A stretch of DNA of 64,000 nt from the NCBI GenBank assembly GCA_033782935.1, contig JAWQEG010000167.1, positions 645,001 to 709,000 of the forward strand, in the 5' to 3' direction. Each line of letters begins with the position of its first letter. Position 1 is the stretch's first letter. This document shows, one piece after another, positions 1 through 13,530 of the stretch. The notes under the pieces were generated by a model. It searched no databases and was not told where the DNA came from. It worked only from the letters and a program-made list of their open reading frames with translations. The position numbers and the translations under genes were made by a program. This DNA comes from Petrolisthes cinctipes. Its lineage: Eukaryota > Arthropoda > Malacostraca > Decapoda > Porcellanidae.

Positions 1-489
1 ATCGACTTTGGGCACCTAAAATATCGATTTTTAGCATGTTTTGAGCCTATATTTTGAAAACATTCTAGCACTGAGAAGGCATGTACAGATTGCTTCTGGG
101 ACCCCAAAATATCGAATTTTCGGTGGTTTTGATCCTGAATTTGAGAAATAAACGGGTACATAAGATGCATTCACATATCGACTTTGGACACTTAAAATAT
201 CGATTTTTAGCATGTTTTTATCCTATATTTTGAAAACATTCTAGCACTGAGTAGGCATGTACAGTTCGCTTCTGGGACCCAAAAAATATCGAATTTTCGG
301 GTGTTTGGAGCCTGAATTTGAGATATAAACGGGTACAGAAGATGCATCCACATATCGACTTTTGGGCACCAAAAAGATCGATTTTCAGTATGTTTTGGGC
401 CTGTATATTGAAAATACTCTAACACGGAATAGGCATGTACAGATCGATTCTGGAACCCCAAAATATCGAATTTTCGGGTGTTTTGGGCC
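1..489 (+). repeat. Satellite monomers, left edge of window
   Basis: These are monomers of haplotypes I and II that continue beyond the window start. They belong to the same family as the HOR copies to the right, but the edge prevents assigning a full HOR unit. No gene or unique sequence is present. Confidence 0.85.
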
Positions 490-1970
490 TCAATTTTAAT
501 ATCGACTTTGGGCACCTAAAATATCGATTTTTAGCATGTTTTGGACCTATATTTTGAAAATATTCTAGCACTAAGTAGGCATGTACAGATCGCTTCTGGG
601 ACCAAAAAATATCAAATTTTCGGGTGTTTTGAGGTTGAATTCGGGATATAAACGGGTGCAGAAGATATATACACATATTGACTTTGGGCACCTAAAATAT
701 CGATTTTCAGCATGTTTTGGGCCTGTATTTTGAAAATACTCTAACACGGATTAGGTATGTACAGATCGCTTCTGGGACCCCAAAATACCGAATTTTCGGG
801 TGTTTTGGGCCTGAATTTGAGATATCGACTTTGGGCACCTAAATTATCGATTTTTAGCATTTTTTGGGCCTATATTTTGAAAATATTCTAGCACTGAGTA
901 GGCATGTACAGATTGCTTCTGGGACCCCAAAATATCAAATTTTCGGGTGTTTTGATCCTGAATTTGAGATATAAACGGGTACAGAAAATGCATGCACATA
1001 TCGACTTTTGAGCACCTAAAATATCGATTTTGAGCATGTTTTGGGTCTGTATCATGAAAATATTCTAACTAGAAGTAGGCATGTACAGATCGCTTCTAGG
1101 ACCAAAAAATACCGAATTTTCGGGTGTTTTGAGCCTGAATTTGAGATATAAACGGGTACAGAAGATGCATGCACATATCGACTTTGGACACTTAAAATAT
1201 CGATTTTTAGCATGTTTTGAGCCTATATTATGAAAACATTCTAGTACTGAGTATTCATGTACAGATCGCTTCTGGGACCCCAAAATATCGAATTTTCGGG
1301 AGTTTTGAGGTTGAATTTGGGATATAAACGGGTGCAGAAGATGCATACACATATTGACTTTGGGCACCTAAAATATCGATTTTCAGCATGGTTTGGGCCT
1401 GTATCTGAGTAGGCATGTACAGATCGCTTCTGGGACCTCAAAATATCGAATTTTCGGGTGTTTGGAGCCTGAATTTGAGATATAAACGGGTACAGAAGAT
1501 GCATGCACATATCGACTTTTGGGCACCTAAAATATCGATTTTCAGTATGTTTTGGGCTTGTATTTTGAAAATACTCTATCACGGAGTTGGCATGTACAGT
1601 TCGCTTCTGGGACCCGAAAATATCGAATTTTCGGGTGTTTTGGGCCTGAACTTGATATATCGACTTTGGGCACCTAAAATATCGATTTTCAGAATGTTTT
1701 GGGCCTGTATTTTGAAAATACTCTAACACGGAGTATGCAAGTACAGATCGCTTCTGGGACCCCACAATATCGAATTTTTGGGTGTTTGGAGCCTGAATTT
1801 GAGATATAAACGGGTACAGAAGATGCATCCACATATCGACTTTTGGGCACCAAAAAGATCGATTTTCAGTATGTTTTGGGCCTGTATATTGAAAATACTC
1901 TAACACGGAATAGGCATGTACAGATCGATACTGGAACCCCAAAATATCGAATTTTCGGGTGTTTTGGGCC
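490..1970 (+). repeat. HOR family 1, copy 1 (1,481 bp)
   Basis: The diagnostic word TCAATTTTAATATC, a changed end of a 147-type half B, occurs at 490, 1,971, 3,305, 5,916 and 7,701. I use it to phase this family. Copy 1 aligns to copy 2 at an offset of 1,481 bp over most of its length. It contains full-length, 147-bp and 159-bp monomers. Confidence 0.85.
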
Positions 1971-3304
1971 TCAATTTTAATATCGACTTTGGGCACCTAA
2001 AATATCGATTTTTAGCATGTTTTGGACCTATATTTTGAAAATATTCTAGCACTAAGTAGGCATGTACAGATCGCTTCTGGGACCAAAAAATATCAAATTT
2101 TCGGGTGTTTTGAGGTTGAATTCGGGATATAAACGGGTGCAGAAGATATATACACATATTGACTTTGGGCACCTAAAATATCGATTTTCAGCATGTTTTG
2201 GGCCTGTATTTTGAAAATACTCTAACACGGAGTAGGTATGTACAGATCGCTTCTGGGACCCCAAAATACCGAATTTTCGGGTGTTTTGAGCCTGAATTAG
2301 AGATATAAACGGGTACAGAAGATGCATGCACATATCGACTTTTGGGCAACTAAAAGATCGATTTCGAGTATGTTTTGGGCCTGTAATTTGAAAATACTCT
2401 AACACGGAGTAGGCATGTACAGTTCGCTTCTGGGACCCCAAAATATCGAATTTTCGGGTGTTTTGGGCCTGAATTTGAGATATCGACTTTGTGCACCTAA
2501 AATATTGATTTTTCGCATGTTTTGGGCCTATATTTTAAAAACAATCTAGCACTGAGTAGGCATGTACAGATCGCTTCTGGGACCCCAAAATACCGAATTT
2601 TCGGGTGTTTTGAGCCTGAATTTGAGATATAAACGGGTCCAGAAGATGCAAGCACATATCGACTTTGGACACTTAAAATATCGATTTTTAGCATGTTTTG
2701 AGCCTATATTTTGAAAATATTCTAGCACTGAGTATTCATGTACAGATCGCTTCTGGGACCCCAAAATATCGAATTTTCGGGTGTTTTGAGGTTGAATTTG
2801 GGATATAAACGGGTGCAGAAGATGCATACACATATTGACTTTGGGCACCTAAAATATCGATTTTCAGCATGGTTTGGGCCTGTATCTGAGTAGGCATGTA
2901 CAGATCGCTTCTGGGACCTCAAAATATCGAATTTTCGGGTGTTTGGAGCCTGAATTTGAGATATAAACGGGTACAGAAGATGCATGCACATATCGACTTT
3001 TGGGCACCTAAAATATCGATTTTCAGAATGTTTTGGGCCTGTATTTTGAAAATACTCTAACACGGAGTATGCAAGTACAGATCGCTTCTGGGACCCCACA
3101 ATATCAAATTTTTGGGTGTTTGGAGCCTGAATTTGAGATATAAACGGGTACAGAAGATGCATCCACATATCGACTTTTGGGCACCAAAAAGATCGATTTT
3201 CAGTATGTTTTGGGCCTGTATATTGAAAATACTCTAACACGGAATAGGCATGTACAGATCGATTCTGGAACCCCAAAATATCGAATTTTCGGGTGTTTTG
3301 GGCC
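1971..3304 (+). repeat. HOR family 1, copy 2 (1,334 bp, lacks one 147-bp monomer)
   Basis: This copy matches copy 1 but is shorter by exactly 147 bp. The missing monomer is the one at about 1,650-1,800 in copy 1, carrying GAACTTGATATATCG. Its absence keeps the minus-strand open frame intact (202 against 251 codons, a difference of 49). The difference fits unequal exchange or replication slippage by one whole shortened monomer. Confidence 0.85.
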
Positions 3305-4330
3305 TCAATTTTAATATCGAGTTTGGGCACCTAAAATATCGATTTTTAGCATGTTTTGGACCTATATTTTGAAAATATTCTAGCACTAAGTAGGCATGTA
3401 CAGATCGCTTCTGGGACCAAAAAATATCAAATTTTCGGGTGTTTTGAGGTTGAATTCGGGATATAAACGGGTGCAGAAGATATATACACATATTGACTTT
3501 GGGCACCTAAAATATCGATTTTCAGCATGTTTTGGGCCTGTATTTTGAAAATACTCTAACACGGAGTAGGTATGTACAGATCGCTTCTGGGACCCCAAAA
3601 TACCGAATTTTCGGGTGTTTTGAGCCTGAATTAGAGATATAAACGGGTACAGAAGATGCATGCACATATCGACTTTTGGGCAACTAAATGATCGATTTCG
3701 AGTATGTTTTGGGCCTGTAATTTGAAAATACTCTAACACGGAGTAGGCATGTACAGTTCGCTTCTGTAACCCCAAAATATCGAATTTTCGGGTGTTTTGG
3801 GCCTGAATTTGAGATATCGACTTTGCGCACCTAAAATATCGATTTTTCGCATGTTTTGGGCCTATATTTTAAAAACAATCTAGCACTGAGTAGGCATGTA
3901 CAGATCGCTTCTGGGACCACAAAATACCGAATTTTCGGGTGTTTTGAGCCTGAATTTGAGATATAAACGGGTACAGAAGATGCATGCACATATCGACTTT
4001 TGGGCACCTAAAAGATCGATTTTTAGTATGTTTTGGGCCTGTATTTTGAAAATACTCTAACACGGAGTAGGCATGTACAATTCGCTTTTGGGACCCCAAA
4101 ATATCGAATGTTCGGGTGTTTTTGGCCTGAATTTGAGATATCGACTTTGGGCACCTAAAATATCGATTTTTCGCATGTTTTGGGCCTATATTTTGAAAAT
4201 ATTCTAGCACTAAGTAGGCATGTACAGCTCACATCTGGGACCCCAAAATATCGAATTTTCGGGTGTTTGGAGCCTGAATTTGAGATATAAACGGGTACAG
4301 AAGATGCATCCACATACTGACTTTTGGGCA
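3305..4330 (+). repeat. HOR family 1, partial copy 3 and linking monomers
   Basis: From 3,305 to about 3,980 the sequence follows copy 2 at an offset of 1,334 bp, including the rare words TTTTTCGCATG and AAAACAATCTAGC. It then departs into monomers without an obvious partner in phase, up to about 4,330. Confidence 0.75.
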
Positions 4331-5940
4331 CCTAAAAGATCGATTTTCAGTATGTTTTGGGCCTGTATATTGAAAAAACTCTAATACGGAGTAGGCATGT
4401 ACAGATCGCTTCTGGGACCCCAAAATATCGGGTTTTCGTGCGTTTTGGGCCTGAATTTGAGAAATCGACTTTGGGCACCTAAATTATTGATTTTTAGCAT
4501 GTTTTGGGCCTATATTTTGAAAATATTCTAGAACTAAGTAGGCATGTACAGATCACTTCTGGGACCCTAAAATATCGAATTTTCGGGTGTTTTGAGCCTG
4601 AATTTGAGATATAAACGGGTCCAGAAGATGCAAGCACATATCGACTTTGGACACTTAAAATATCGATTTTTAGCATGTTTTGAGCCTATATTTTGAAAAT
4701 ATTCTAGCAATGAGTAGGCATGTACAGATCGCTTCTGGGACCCCAAAATATCGAATTTTCGGGTGTTTTGAGGTTGAATTTGGGATATAAACGGGTGCAG
4801 AAGATGCATACACATATTGACTTTGTGCACCTAAAATATCGATTTTCAGCATGTTTTGGGCCTGTATCTGAGTAGGCATGTACAGATCGCTTCTGGGACC
4901 CCAAAATATCGAATTTTCGGGTGTTTGGAGCCTGAATTTGAGATATAAACGGGTACAGAAGATTCATGCACATATCGACTTTTGGGCACCTAAAATATCG
5001 ATTTTCTGTATGTTTTGGGCCTGTATATTGAAAATACTCTAACACGGAGTAGGCATGTACAGATCGCTTCTGGGACCCTAAAATATCGAATTTTCGGGTG
5101 TTTTGGGCCTGAATTTGATATATCGACTTTGGGCACCTAAAATATCGATTTTTAGCATGTTATGGGCCTATATTTTGAAAATATTCTAGCACTGAGTAGT
5201 CATGTACAGATCGCTTCTGGGACCCAAAAATATTGAATTTTCGGGTGTTTTGAGCTTGAATTTGAGATATAAACGAGTGCAGAAGATGCATACACATATT
5301 GAATTTGGGCACCAAAAATATCGATTTTCAACATGTTTTGGGCCTGTATCTGAGTAGGCATGTACAGATCGCTTCTGGGACTCCAAAATATCGAATTTTC
5401 GGGTGTTTGGAGCCTATATTTGAGATATAAACGGGTACAGAAGATGCATACACATATCGACTTTTGGGCACCTAAAATATCGATTTTCAGTATGTTTTGG
5501 GCTTGTATTTTGAAAATACTCTAACACGGAGTGGGCATGTACAGTTCGCTTCTGGGACCCCAAAATATCGAATTTTCGGGTGTTTTGGGCCTGAACTTGA
5601 TATATCGACTTTGGGCACCTAAAATATCGATTTTCAGAATGTTTTGGGCCTGTATTTTGAAAATACTCTAACACGGAGTATGCAAGTACAGATCGCTTCT
5701 GGGACCCCAAAATATCGAATTTTTGGGTGTTTGGAGCCTGAATTTGAGATATAAACGGGTACAGAAGATGCATCCACATATCGACTTTTGGGCACCAAAA
5801 AGATCGATTTTCAGTATGTTTTGGGCCTGTATATTGAAAATACTCTAACACAGAATAGTCATGTACAGATCGATTCTGGAACCCCAAAATATCGAATTTT
5901 CGGGTGTTTTGGGCCTCAATTTTAATATCGACTTTGAGCA
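4331..5940 (+). repeat. HOR family 1, copy 4 (1,610 bp)
   Basis: The unit opens with CCTAAAAGATCGATTTTC and carries the rare GGGTTTTCGTGCGTTTTGG near 4,430. It aligns to the next unit at an offset of 1,610 bp at its start and 1,785-1,786 bp further on, so the neighbour has gained one 176-bp monomer. It ends with the TCAATTTTAATATC marker at 5,916. Confidence 0.82.
4838..4996 (+). repeat. Type monomer, shortened 159 bp (half A deletion)
   Basis: The ATCGAT-to-ATCGAT distance is 159 bp. Half A reads CCTGTATCTGAGTAGGC, so 18 bases holding the right arm of the TTTTGAAAA dyad and the haplotype-diagnostic block are missing. Other examples are near 1,408, 2,887, 5,350, 6,655, 14,103, 17,762, 20,922, 23,758, 25,268, 26,100, 36,355, 43,618 and 62,720. 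I see no clear microhomology at the breakpoint, and the parent haplotype cannot be fixed. Confidence 0.88.
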
Positions 5941-7725
5941 CCTAAAAGATCGATTTTCAGTATGTTTTGGGCCTGTATATTGAAAAAACTCTAATACGGA
6001 GTAGGCATGTACAGATCGCTTCTGGGACCCCAAAATATCGGGTTTTCGTGCGTTTTGGGCCTGAATTTGAGAAATCGACTTTGGGCACCTAAATTATCGA
6101 TTTTTAGCATGTTTTGGGCCTATATTTTAAAAATATTCTAGAACTAAGTAGGCATGTACAGATCACTTCTGGGACCCCAAAATATCGAATTTTCGGGTGT
6201 TTTTAGCCTGAATTTGAGAAATAAACGGGTCCAGAAGATGCAAGCACATATCGACTTTGGACACTTAAAATATGGATTTTTAGTATGTTTTGAGCCTATA
6301 TTTTGAAAATATTTTAGCACTGAGTAGGCATGTACAGATCGCTTCTGGGACCCCAAAATACCGAATTTTCGGGTGTTTTGAGCCTGAATTTGAGATATAA
6401 ACGGGTACAGAAGATGCATGCACATATCGACTTTGGACACTTAAAATATCGATTTTTAGCATGTTTTGAGCCTATATTATGAAAACATTCTAGCACTGAG
6501 TATTCATGTACAGATCGCTTCTGGGACCCCAAAATATCGAATTTTCGGGTGTTTTGAGGTTGAATTTGGGATATAAACGGGTGCAGAAGATGTATACACA
6601 TATTGACTTTGTGCACCTAAAATATCGATTTTCAGCATGTTTTGGGCCTGTATCTGAGTAGGCATGTACATATCGCTTCTGGGACCCCAAAATATCGAAT
6701 TTTCGGGTGTTTGGAGCCTGAATTTGAGATATAAACGGGTACAGATGATGCATGCACATATCGACTTTTGGGCACCTAAATATCGATTTTCTGTATGTTT
6801 TGGGCCTGTATATTGAAAATACTCTAACATGGAGTAGGCATGTACAGATCGCTTCTGGGACCCTAAAATATCGAATTTTCGGGTGTTTTGGGCCTGAATT
6901 TGATATATCGACTTTGGGCACCTAAAATATCGATTTTTAGCATGTTATGGGCCTATATTTTTAAAATATTCTAGCACTGAGTAGGCATGTACAGATCGCT
7001 TCTGGGACCCAAAAATATCGAATTTTCGGGTGTTTTGAGCTTGAATTTGAGATATAAACGAGTGCAGAAGATGCATACACATATTGACTTTGGGCACCAA
7101 AAATATCGATTTTCAGCATGTTTTGGGCCTGTATCTGAGTAGGCATGTACAGATCGCTTCTGGGACCCCAAAATATCGAATTTTCGGGTGTTTGGAGCCT
7201 ATATTTGAGATATAAACTGGTACAGAAGATGCATACACATATCGACTTTTGGGCACCTAAAATATCGATTTTCAGTATGTTTTGAGCTTGTATTTTGAAA
7301 ATACTCTAACACGGAGTGGGCATGTACAGTTCGCTTCTGGGACCCCAAAATATCGAATTTTCGGGTGTTTTGGGCCTGAACTTGATATATCGACTTTGGG
7401 CACCTAAAATATCGATTTTCAGAATGTTTTGGGCCTGTATTTTGAAAATACTCTAACACGGAGTATGCAAGTACAGATCGCTTCTGGGACCCCAAAATAT
7501 CGAATTTTTGGGTGTTTGGAGCCTGAATTTGAGATATAAACGGGTACAGAAGATGCATCCACATATCGACTTTTGGGCACCAAAAAGATCGATTTTCAGT
7601 ATGTTTTGGGCCTGTATATTGAAAATACTCTAACACAGAATAGGCATGTACAGATCGATTCTGGAACCCCAAAATATCGAATTTTCGGGTGTTCTGGGCC
7701 TCAATTTTAATATCAACTTTGGGCA
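5941..7725 (+). repeat. HOR family 1, copy 5 (1,785 bp, one extra monomer)
   Basis: This unit repeats copy 4, including GGGTTTTCGTGCGTTTTGG near 6,040, but holds an additional ~176-bp monomer at about 6,300-6,475. The rest follows copy 4 at 1,785-1,786 bp. It ends at the TCAATTTTAATATC marker at 7,701. Confidence 0.82.
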
Positions 7726-8084
7726 CCTAAAATATCGATTTTTAGCATGTTTTGGGCCTATATTTTGAAAATATTCTAGCACTAAGTAGGCATGTACAGA
7801 TCACTTCTTGGACTCCAAAATATCGAATTTTCGGGCGTTTGCAGCCTGAATTTGAGATATAAACGGGTACAGAAGATGCATCCACATATCGACTTTTGGG
7901 CACCTAAATATCGATTTTCTGTATGTTTTGGGCCTGTATATTGAAAATACTCTAACACGGAGTAGGCATGTACAGATCACTTCTGGGACCCCAAAATATC
8001 GAATTTTCGGGTGTTTTGAGCCTGAATTTGAGATATAAACGGGTACAGAAGATGCATCCACATATCGACTTTTGGGCACCTAAA
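7726..8084 (+). repeat. Linking satellite monomers
   Basis: About two monomers of ordinary haplotypes separate HOR families 1 and 2. Nothing other than satellite is present. Confidence 0.75.
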
Positions 8085-9380
8085 AGATCGGTTTTCAGTA
8101 AGTGTTGGGCCTATAATTTAAAAATACTCTAACACGGAGTAGGCATGTACAGTTCGCTTCTAGGACCCCAAAATATCGAATTTTCGGGTGTTTTGGGCTT
8201 GAATTTGAGATATCGACTTTGGGCACCTAAAATATCGATTTTTAGCATGTTTTGGGCCTATATTTTAAAAACATTCTAGCACTGAGTAGGCATGTACAGA
8301 TTGCTTCTGGGACCCCAAAATATCGAATTTCCGGGTATTTTGAGCCTGAATTTGAGATATAAACGGGTACAGAAGATGCATCCACATATCGACTTTTGGG
8401 CACCAAAAAGATCGATTTTCAGTATGTTTTGGGCCTGTATATTGAAAATACTCTAACACGGAGTAGGCATGTACAGATCGATTCTGGGACCCGTAAATAT
8501 CGAATTTTCGTGTGTTTTGGGCCTCAATTTGAGATATCGACTTTGGGCACCTAAAATATCGATTTTTAGCATGTTTTGAGCCTATATTTTGAAAATATTC
8601 TAGCACTAAGTAGGCATGTACAGATCACTTCTGGGACCCAAAAATATAGAATTTTCGGGTGTTTTGAGCCTGAATTTGAGATATAATCAGGTACTTAAGA
8701 TGCATGCACATATCGACTTTTGGGCACTTAAAATATCGATTTTGAGCATGTTTTGGGTCTGTATCTTGAAAACATTCTAACAAGGAGTAGGAATGTACAG
8801 ATCGCTTCTAAGACCCAAAAATACCGAATATTCGGGTGTTTCGGGCCTGAATTTGATATATCGACTTTGGGCACCTAAAATATCGATTTTCAGAATGTTT
8901 TGGTCCTGTATTTCGAAAATACTCTAACACGGAGTATGCAAGTACAGATCGCTTCTGGGATCCCAAAATATCGAATTTTCGGGTGTTTGGAGCCTGAATT
9001 TGAGACATAAACGGGTACAGAAGATGCATCCACATATCGACTTTTGGGAACCAAAAAGATCGATTTTCAGTATGTTTTGGGCCTGTATATTGAAAATACT
9101 CTAACACGGAGTAAGCATGTACAGATCGATTCTGGGACCCCTAAATATTGAATTTTCGTGTGTTTTGGGCCTCAATTTGAGATATCGACTTTGGGCACCT
9201 AAAATATCGATTTTTAGCATGTTTTGGGCCTGTATTTTGAAAATACTCTAACACGGAGTAGGCAAGTACAGATCACTTCTGGGACCCCAAAATATCGAAT
9301 TTTCGGGTGTTTTGAGCCTGAATTTGAGATATAAACGGGTACAGAAGATGCATGCACATATCGACTTTTGGGCACCTAAA
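8085..9380 (+). repeat. HOR family 2, copy 1 (1,296 bp)
   Basis: The marker CAGTAAGTGTTGGGCC, with the following CTATAATTT, occurs once per unit at about 8,095, 9,391, 10,391 and 11,391, giving spacings of 1,296, 1,000 and 1,000 bp. This first copy is 296 bp longer than the others. It shares its start and the CACCAAAAAGATCG segment with them at an offset of 1,296 bp. Confidence 0.83.
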
Positions 9381-10380
9381 AGATCGATTTTCAGTAAGTG
9401 TTGGGCCTATAATTTAAAAATACTCTAACACGGAGTAGGCATGTACAGTTCGCTTCTAGGACCCCAAAATATCGAATTTTCGGGTGTTTTGGGCTTGAAT
9501 TTGAGATATCGACTTTGGGCACCTAAAATATCGATTTTTAGCATGTTTTGGGCCTATATTTTAAAAACATTCTAGCACTGAGTAGGCATGTACAGATTGC
9601 TTCTGGGACCCCAAAATACCGAATATCCGGGTGTTTTGAGCCTGAATTTGAGATATAAACGGGTACAGAAGATGCATCCACATATCTACTTTTGGGCACC
9701 AAAAAGATCGATTTTCAGTATGTTTTGGGCCTGTATATTGAAAATACTCTAACACGGAGTAGGCATGTACAGATCGATTCTGGGAACCGTAAATATCGAA
9801 TTTTCGTGTGTTTTGGGCCTCAATTTGAGATATCGACTTTGGGCACCTAAAATATCGATTTTTAGCATGTTTTGAGCCTATATTTTGAAAATATTCTAGC
9901 ACTAAGTAGGCATGTACAGATCACTTCTTGGACCCCAAAATATCAAATTTTTGGGTGTTTTGAGCCTGAATTTGAGATATAAACGGGTACAGAAGATGCA
10001 TGCACATATCGACTTTGGAAACTTAAAATATCGATTTTTTGCATGTTTTGAGCCTATATTTTGAAAACATTCGAGCACTGAGTAGGCATGTACAGATCGC
10101 TTCTGGGACCAAAAAATATCGAATTTTCGGGTGTTTTGAGGTTGAATTTGGGATATGAACGGGTGCAGAAGATGCATACACATATTGACTTTGAGCACCT
10201 AAAATATCGATTTTCAGCATGTTTTGGGCCTGTATTTTGAAAATACTCTAACACGGAGTAGGTATGTACAGATCGCTTCTGGGACCCAAAAATACCGAAT
10301 TTTCGGGTGTTTTGAGCCAAAATTTGAGATATAAACGGGTACAGAAGATGCATGCACATATCGACTTATGGGCACCTAAA
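9381..10380 (+). repeat. HOR family 2, copy 2 (1,000 bp)
   Basis: This unit repeats into 10,381-11,380 at exactly 1,000 bp. By eye the two differ at a few percent of positions, for example GAATATCCGGG against GAATTTTCGGG near 9,620/10,620. The unit contains 147-bp as well as full-length monomers. Confidence 0.87.
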
Positions 10381-11380
10381 AGATCGATTTTCAGTAAGTG
10401 TTGGGCCTATAATTTGAAAATACTCTAACACGGAGTAGGCATGTACAGTTCGCTTCTAGGACCCCAAAATATCAAATTTTCGGGTGTTTTGGGCCTGAAT
10501 TTGAGATATCGACTTTGGGCACCTAAAATATCGATTTTTAGCATGTTTTGGGCCTATATTTTAAAAACATTCTAGCACTGAGTAGGCATGTACAGATTGC
10601 TTATGGGACCCCAAAATACCGAATTTTCGGGTGTTTTGAGCCTGAATTTGAGATATAAACGGGTACAGAAGATACATGCACCTATAGACTTTTCGGCACC
10701 AAAAAGATCGATTTTAGGTATGTTTTGGGCCTGTATATTGAAAATACTTTAACACGGAGTAGGCATGTACAGATCGATTCTGGGACCCCTGAATATCGAA
10801 TTTTCGTGTGTTTTGGGCCTCAATTTGAGATATCGACTTTGGGCACCTAAAATATCGATTTTTAGCATGTTTTGGGCCTATATTTTGAAAATATTCTAGC
10901 ACTAAGTAGGCATGTACAGATCACTTCTTGGACCCCAAAATATCGAATTTTTGGGTGTTTTGAGCCTGAATTTGAGATATAAACGGGTACAGAAGATGCA
11001 TGCACATATCGACTTTCGAAACTTAAAATATCGATTTTTTGCGTGTTTTGAGCCTATATTTTGAAAACATTCTAGCACTGAGTAGGCATGTACAGATCGC
11101 TTCTGGGACCAAAAAATATCGAATTTTCGGGTGATTTGAGGTTGAATTTGGGATATGAACGGGTGCAGAAGATGCATACACATATTGACTTTGGGCACCT
11201 AAAATATCGATTTTTAGCATGTTTTTGGCCTGTATTTTGAAAATACTCTAACACGGAGTAGGTATGTACAGATCGCTTCTGGGACCCAAAAATACCGAAT
11301 ATTCGGGTGTTTTGAGCCTGAATTTGAGATATAAACGGGTACAGAAGATGCATGCACATATCGACTTTTGGGCATCTAAA
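10381..11380 (+). repeat. HOR family 2, copy 3 (1,000 bp)
   Basis: This is the partner of the preceding unit at a 1,000-bp offset. It shares the rare TCTTGGACCCC variant near 10,927 with 9,927, and the GAAACTTAAAATATCG half-A start with the preceding copy. Confidence 0.87.
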
Positions 11381-12380
11381 AGATCGATTTTCAGTAAGTG
11401 TTGGGCCTATAATTTGAAAATACTCTAACACGGAGTAGGCATGTACAGTTCGCTTCTAGGACCCCAAAATATCGAATTTTCGGGTGTTTTGGGCCTGAAT
11501 TTGAGATATCGACTTTGGGCACCTAAAATATCGATTTTTAGCATATTTTGGGCCTATATTTTAAAAACATTCTAGCACTGAGTAGGCATGTACAGATTTC
11601 TTCTGGGACCCCAAAATACCGAATTTTCGGGTGTTTTTAGCCTGAATTTGAGATATAAACGGGTACAGAAGATACATGCACATATAGACTTTTTGGCACC
11701 TAAAAGATCTATTTTCAGTATGTTTTGGGCCTGTATTTTGAAAATACTCTAACACGGAGTAGGCATGTACAGTTCGCTTCTGGGACCCCAAAATATCGAA
11801 TTTTCGGGTGTTTTGGGCCTGAATTTGAGATATCGACTTTGGGCACCTAAAATATCGATTTTTAGCATGTTTTGGGCCTATAATTTAAAAAAATTCTAGC
11901 ACTAAGTAGGCATGTACAGATCACTTCTGGGACCCCAAAATATCGAATTTTGGGTGTTTTGAGCCTGAATTTGAGATATAAACGGGTACAGAAGATGCAT
12001 GCACATATCGACTTTGGACACTTAAAATATCGATTTTTAGCATGTTTTGAGCCTATATTTTGAAAACATTCTAGCACTGAGTAGGCATGTACATTTCGCT
12101 TCTGGGACCCAAAAAATATCGAATTTTCGGGAGTTTTGAGGTTGAATTTGGGATATAAACGGGTACAGAAGATGCATACACATATTGACTTTGGTCACCT
12201 AAAATATCGATTTTCAGCATGTTTTGGGCCTGTATTTTGAAAATACTCTAACATGGAGTAGGCAAGTACAGATCGCTTCTGGGACCCCAAAATATCGAAT
12301 GTTCGGGTGTTGGGAGCCTGAATTTGAGATATGAACGGGTACATATCGACTTTTGGGCACCTAAAAGATCGATTTTAAGT
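11381..12380 (+). repeat. HOR family 2, copy 4, more diverged
   Basis: It still follows copy 3 at about 1,000 bp (CAGTAAGTGTTGGGCC at 11,391, GATACATGCAC near 11,671, the ACTAAGTAGGC block near 11,900). Several haplotype switches and a one-base deletion in GAATTTTGGGTG near 11,946 set it apart. It looks like the decaying edge of the 1-kb HOR. Confidence 0.7.
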
Positions 12381-12540
12381 ATGTTTTGGGCCTGTATATT
12401 GAAAATACTCTAACACGGTGTAGGCATGTACAGATCGCTTCTGGGACCCTAAAATATCGAATTTTCGGGTGTTTTGGGCTTGAATTTGAGATATCGACTT
12501 TGGGCACCTAAAATATCGATTTTAGCATGTTTTGGGCCTA

Positions 12541-13530
12541 TATTTTGAAAATATTCTAGCACTGAGTAGGCATGTACAGATTGCCTCTGGGACCCCAAAA
12601 TATCAAATTTTCGGGTGTTTTGATCCTGAATTTGAGATATAAACTTGTACAGAAGATGCATGCACATATCGACTTTTGGGCTCCTAAAATATCGATTTTG
12701 AGCATGTTTTGGGTCTGCATCTTGAAAACATTCTAACTAGGAGTAGGCATGTACAGATCGCTTCTAGGACCCCAAAATACCGAATTTTCGGGTGTTTTGA
12801 GCCTGAATTTGAGATATAAACGTGTACAGAAGATGCATGCACATATCGACTTTGGAAACTTAAAATATCGATTTTTAGCATGTTTTGATCCTATATTTTG
12901 AAAACCTTCTAGCATTGAGTAGGCATGTACAGTTCGCTTCTGGGGCCCAAAAAATATCGAATTTTCGGGTGTTTTGAGGTTGAGTTTGGGATATAAACGG
13001 GTGCAGAAGATGCATACACATATTGACTTTGGTCACCTAAAATATCGATTTTCAGCATGTTTTGGGCCTATATTTTGAAAATATTCTAGCACTGAGTAGG
13101 CATGTACAGATCGCTTCAGGGACCACAAAATATCAAATTTTCGGGTGTTTTGATCCTGAATTTGAGATATAAACTTGTACAGAAGATGCATTCACATATC
13201 GACTTTTGGGCACCTAAAATATCGATTTTGAGCATGTTTTGGGTCTGTATCTTGAAATCATTCTAACTAGGAGTAGGCATGTACAGATCGCTTCTAGGAC
13301 CCCAAAATACCGAATTTTCGGGTGTTTTGAGCCTGAATTTGAGATATAAACGGGTACAGAAGATGCATGCACATATCGACTTTGGAAACTTAAAATATCG
13401 ATTTTTAGCATGTTTTGAGCCTATGTTTTGAAAACCGTCTAGCATTGAGTAGGCATGTACAGTTCGCTTCTGGGGCCCAAAAAATATCGAATTTTCGGGT
13501 GTTTTGAGGTTGATTTTGGGATATAAACGG
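12541..13530 (+). repeat. 530-bp tandem duplication of three long monomers
   Basis: The rare word AAACTTGTACAG occurs near 12,641 and 13,171, and the haplotype III monomer following it is also repeated at 530 bp. The length equals 177+177+176 bp, so this small HOR is built only of full-length monomers, unlike the neighbouring 500-bp trimer. The second copy merges into the next HOR family near 13,530. The bases between 12,381 and 12,540 are ordinary monomers, one with a junction deletion (GAACGGGTACATATCGAC near 12,336). Confidence 0.8.

Noticed and set aside
1241..1996. 251-codon minus-strand open frame, and many others of 60-242 codons on both strands
   Set aside because: All consist of translated satellite repeats in varying frames, overlap each other on both strands, change length with monomer gains or losses, and show no recognisable domain. 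They are by-products of repeat lengths.
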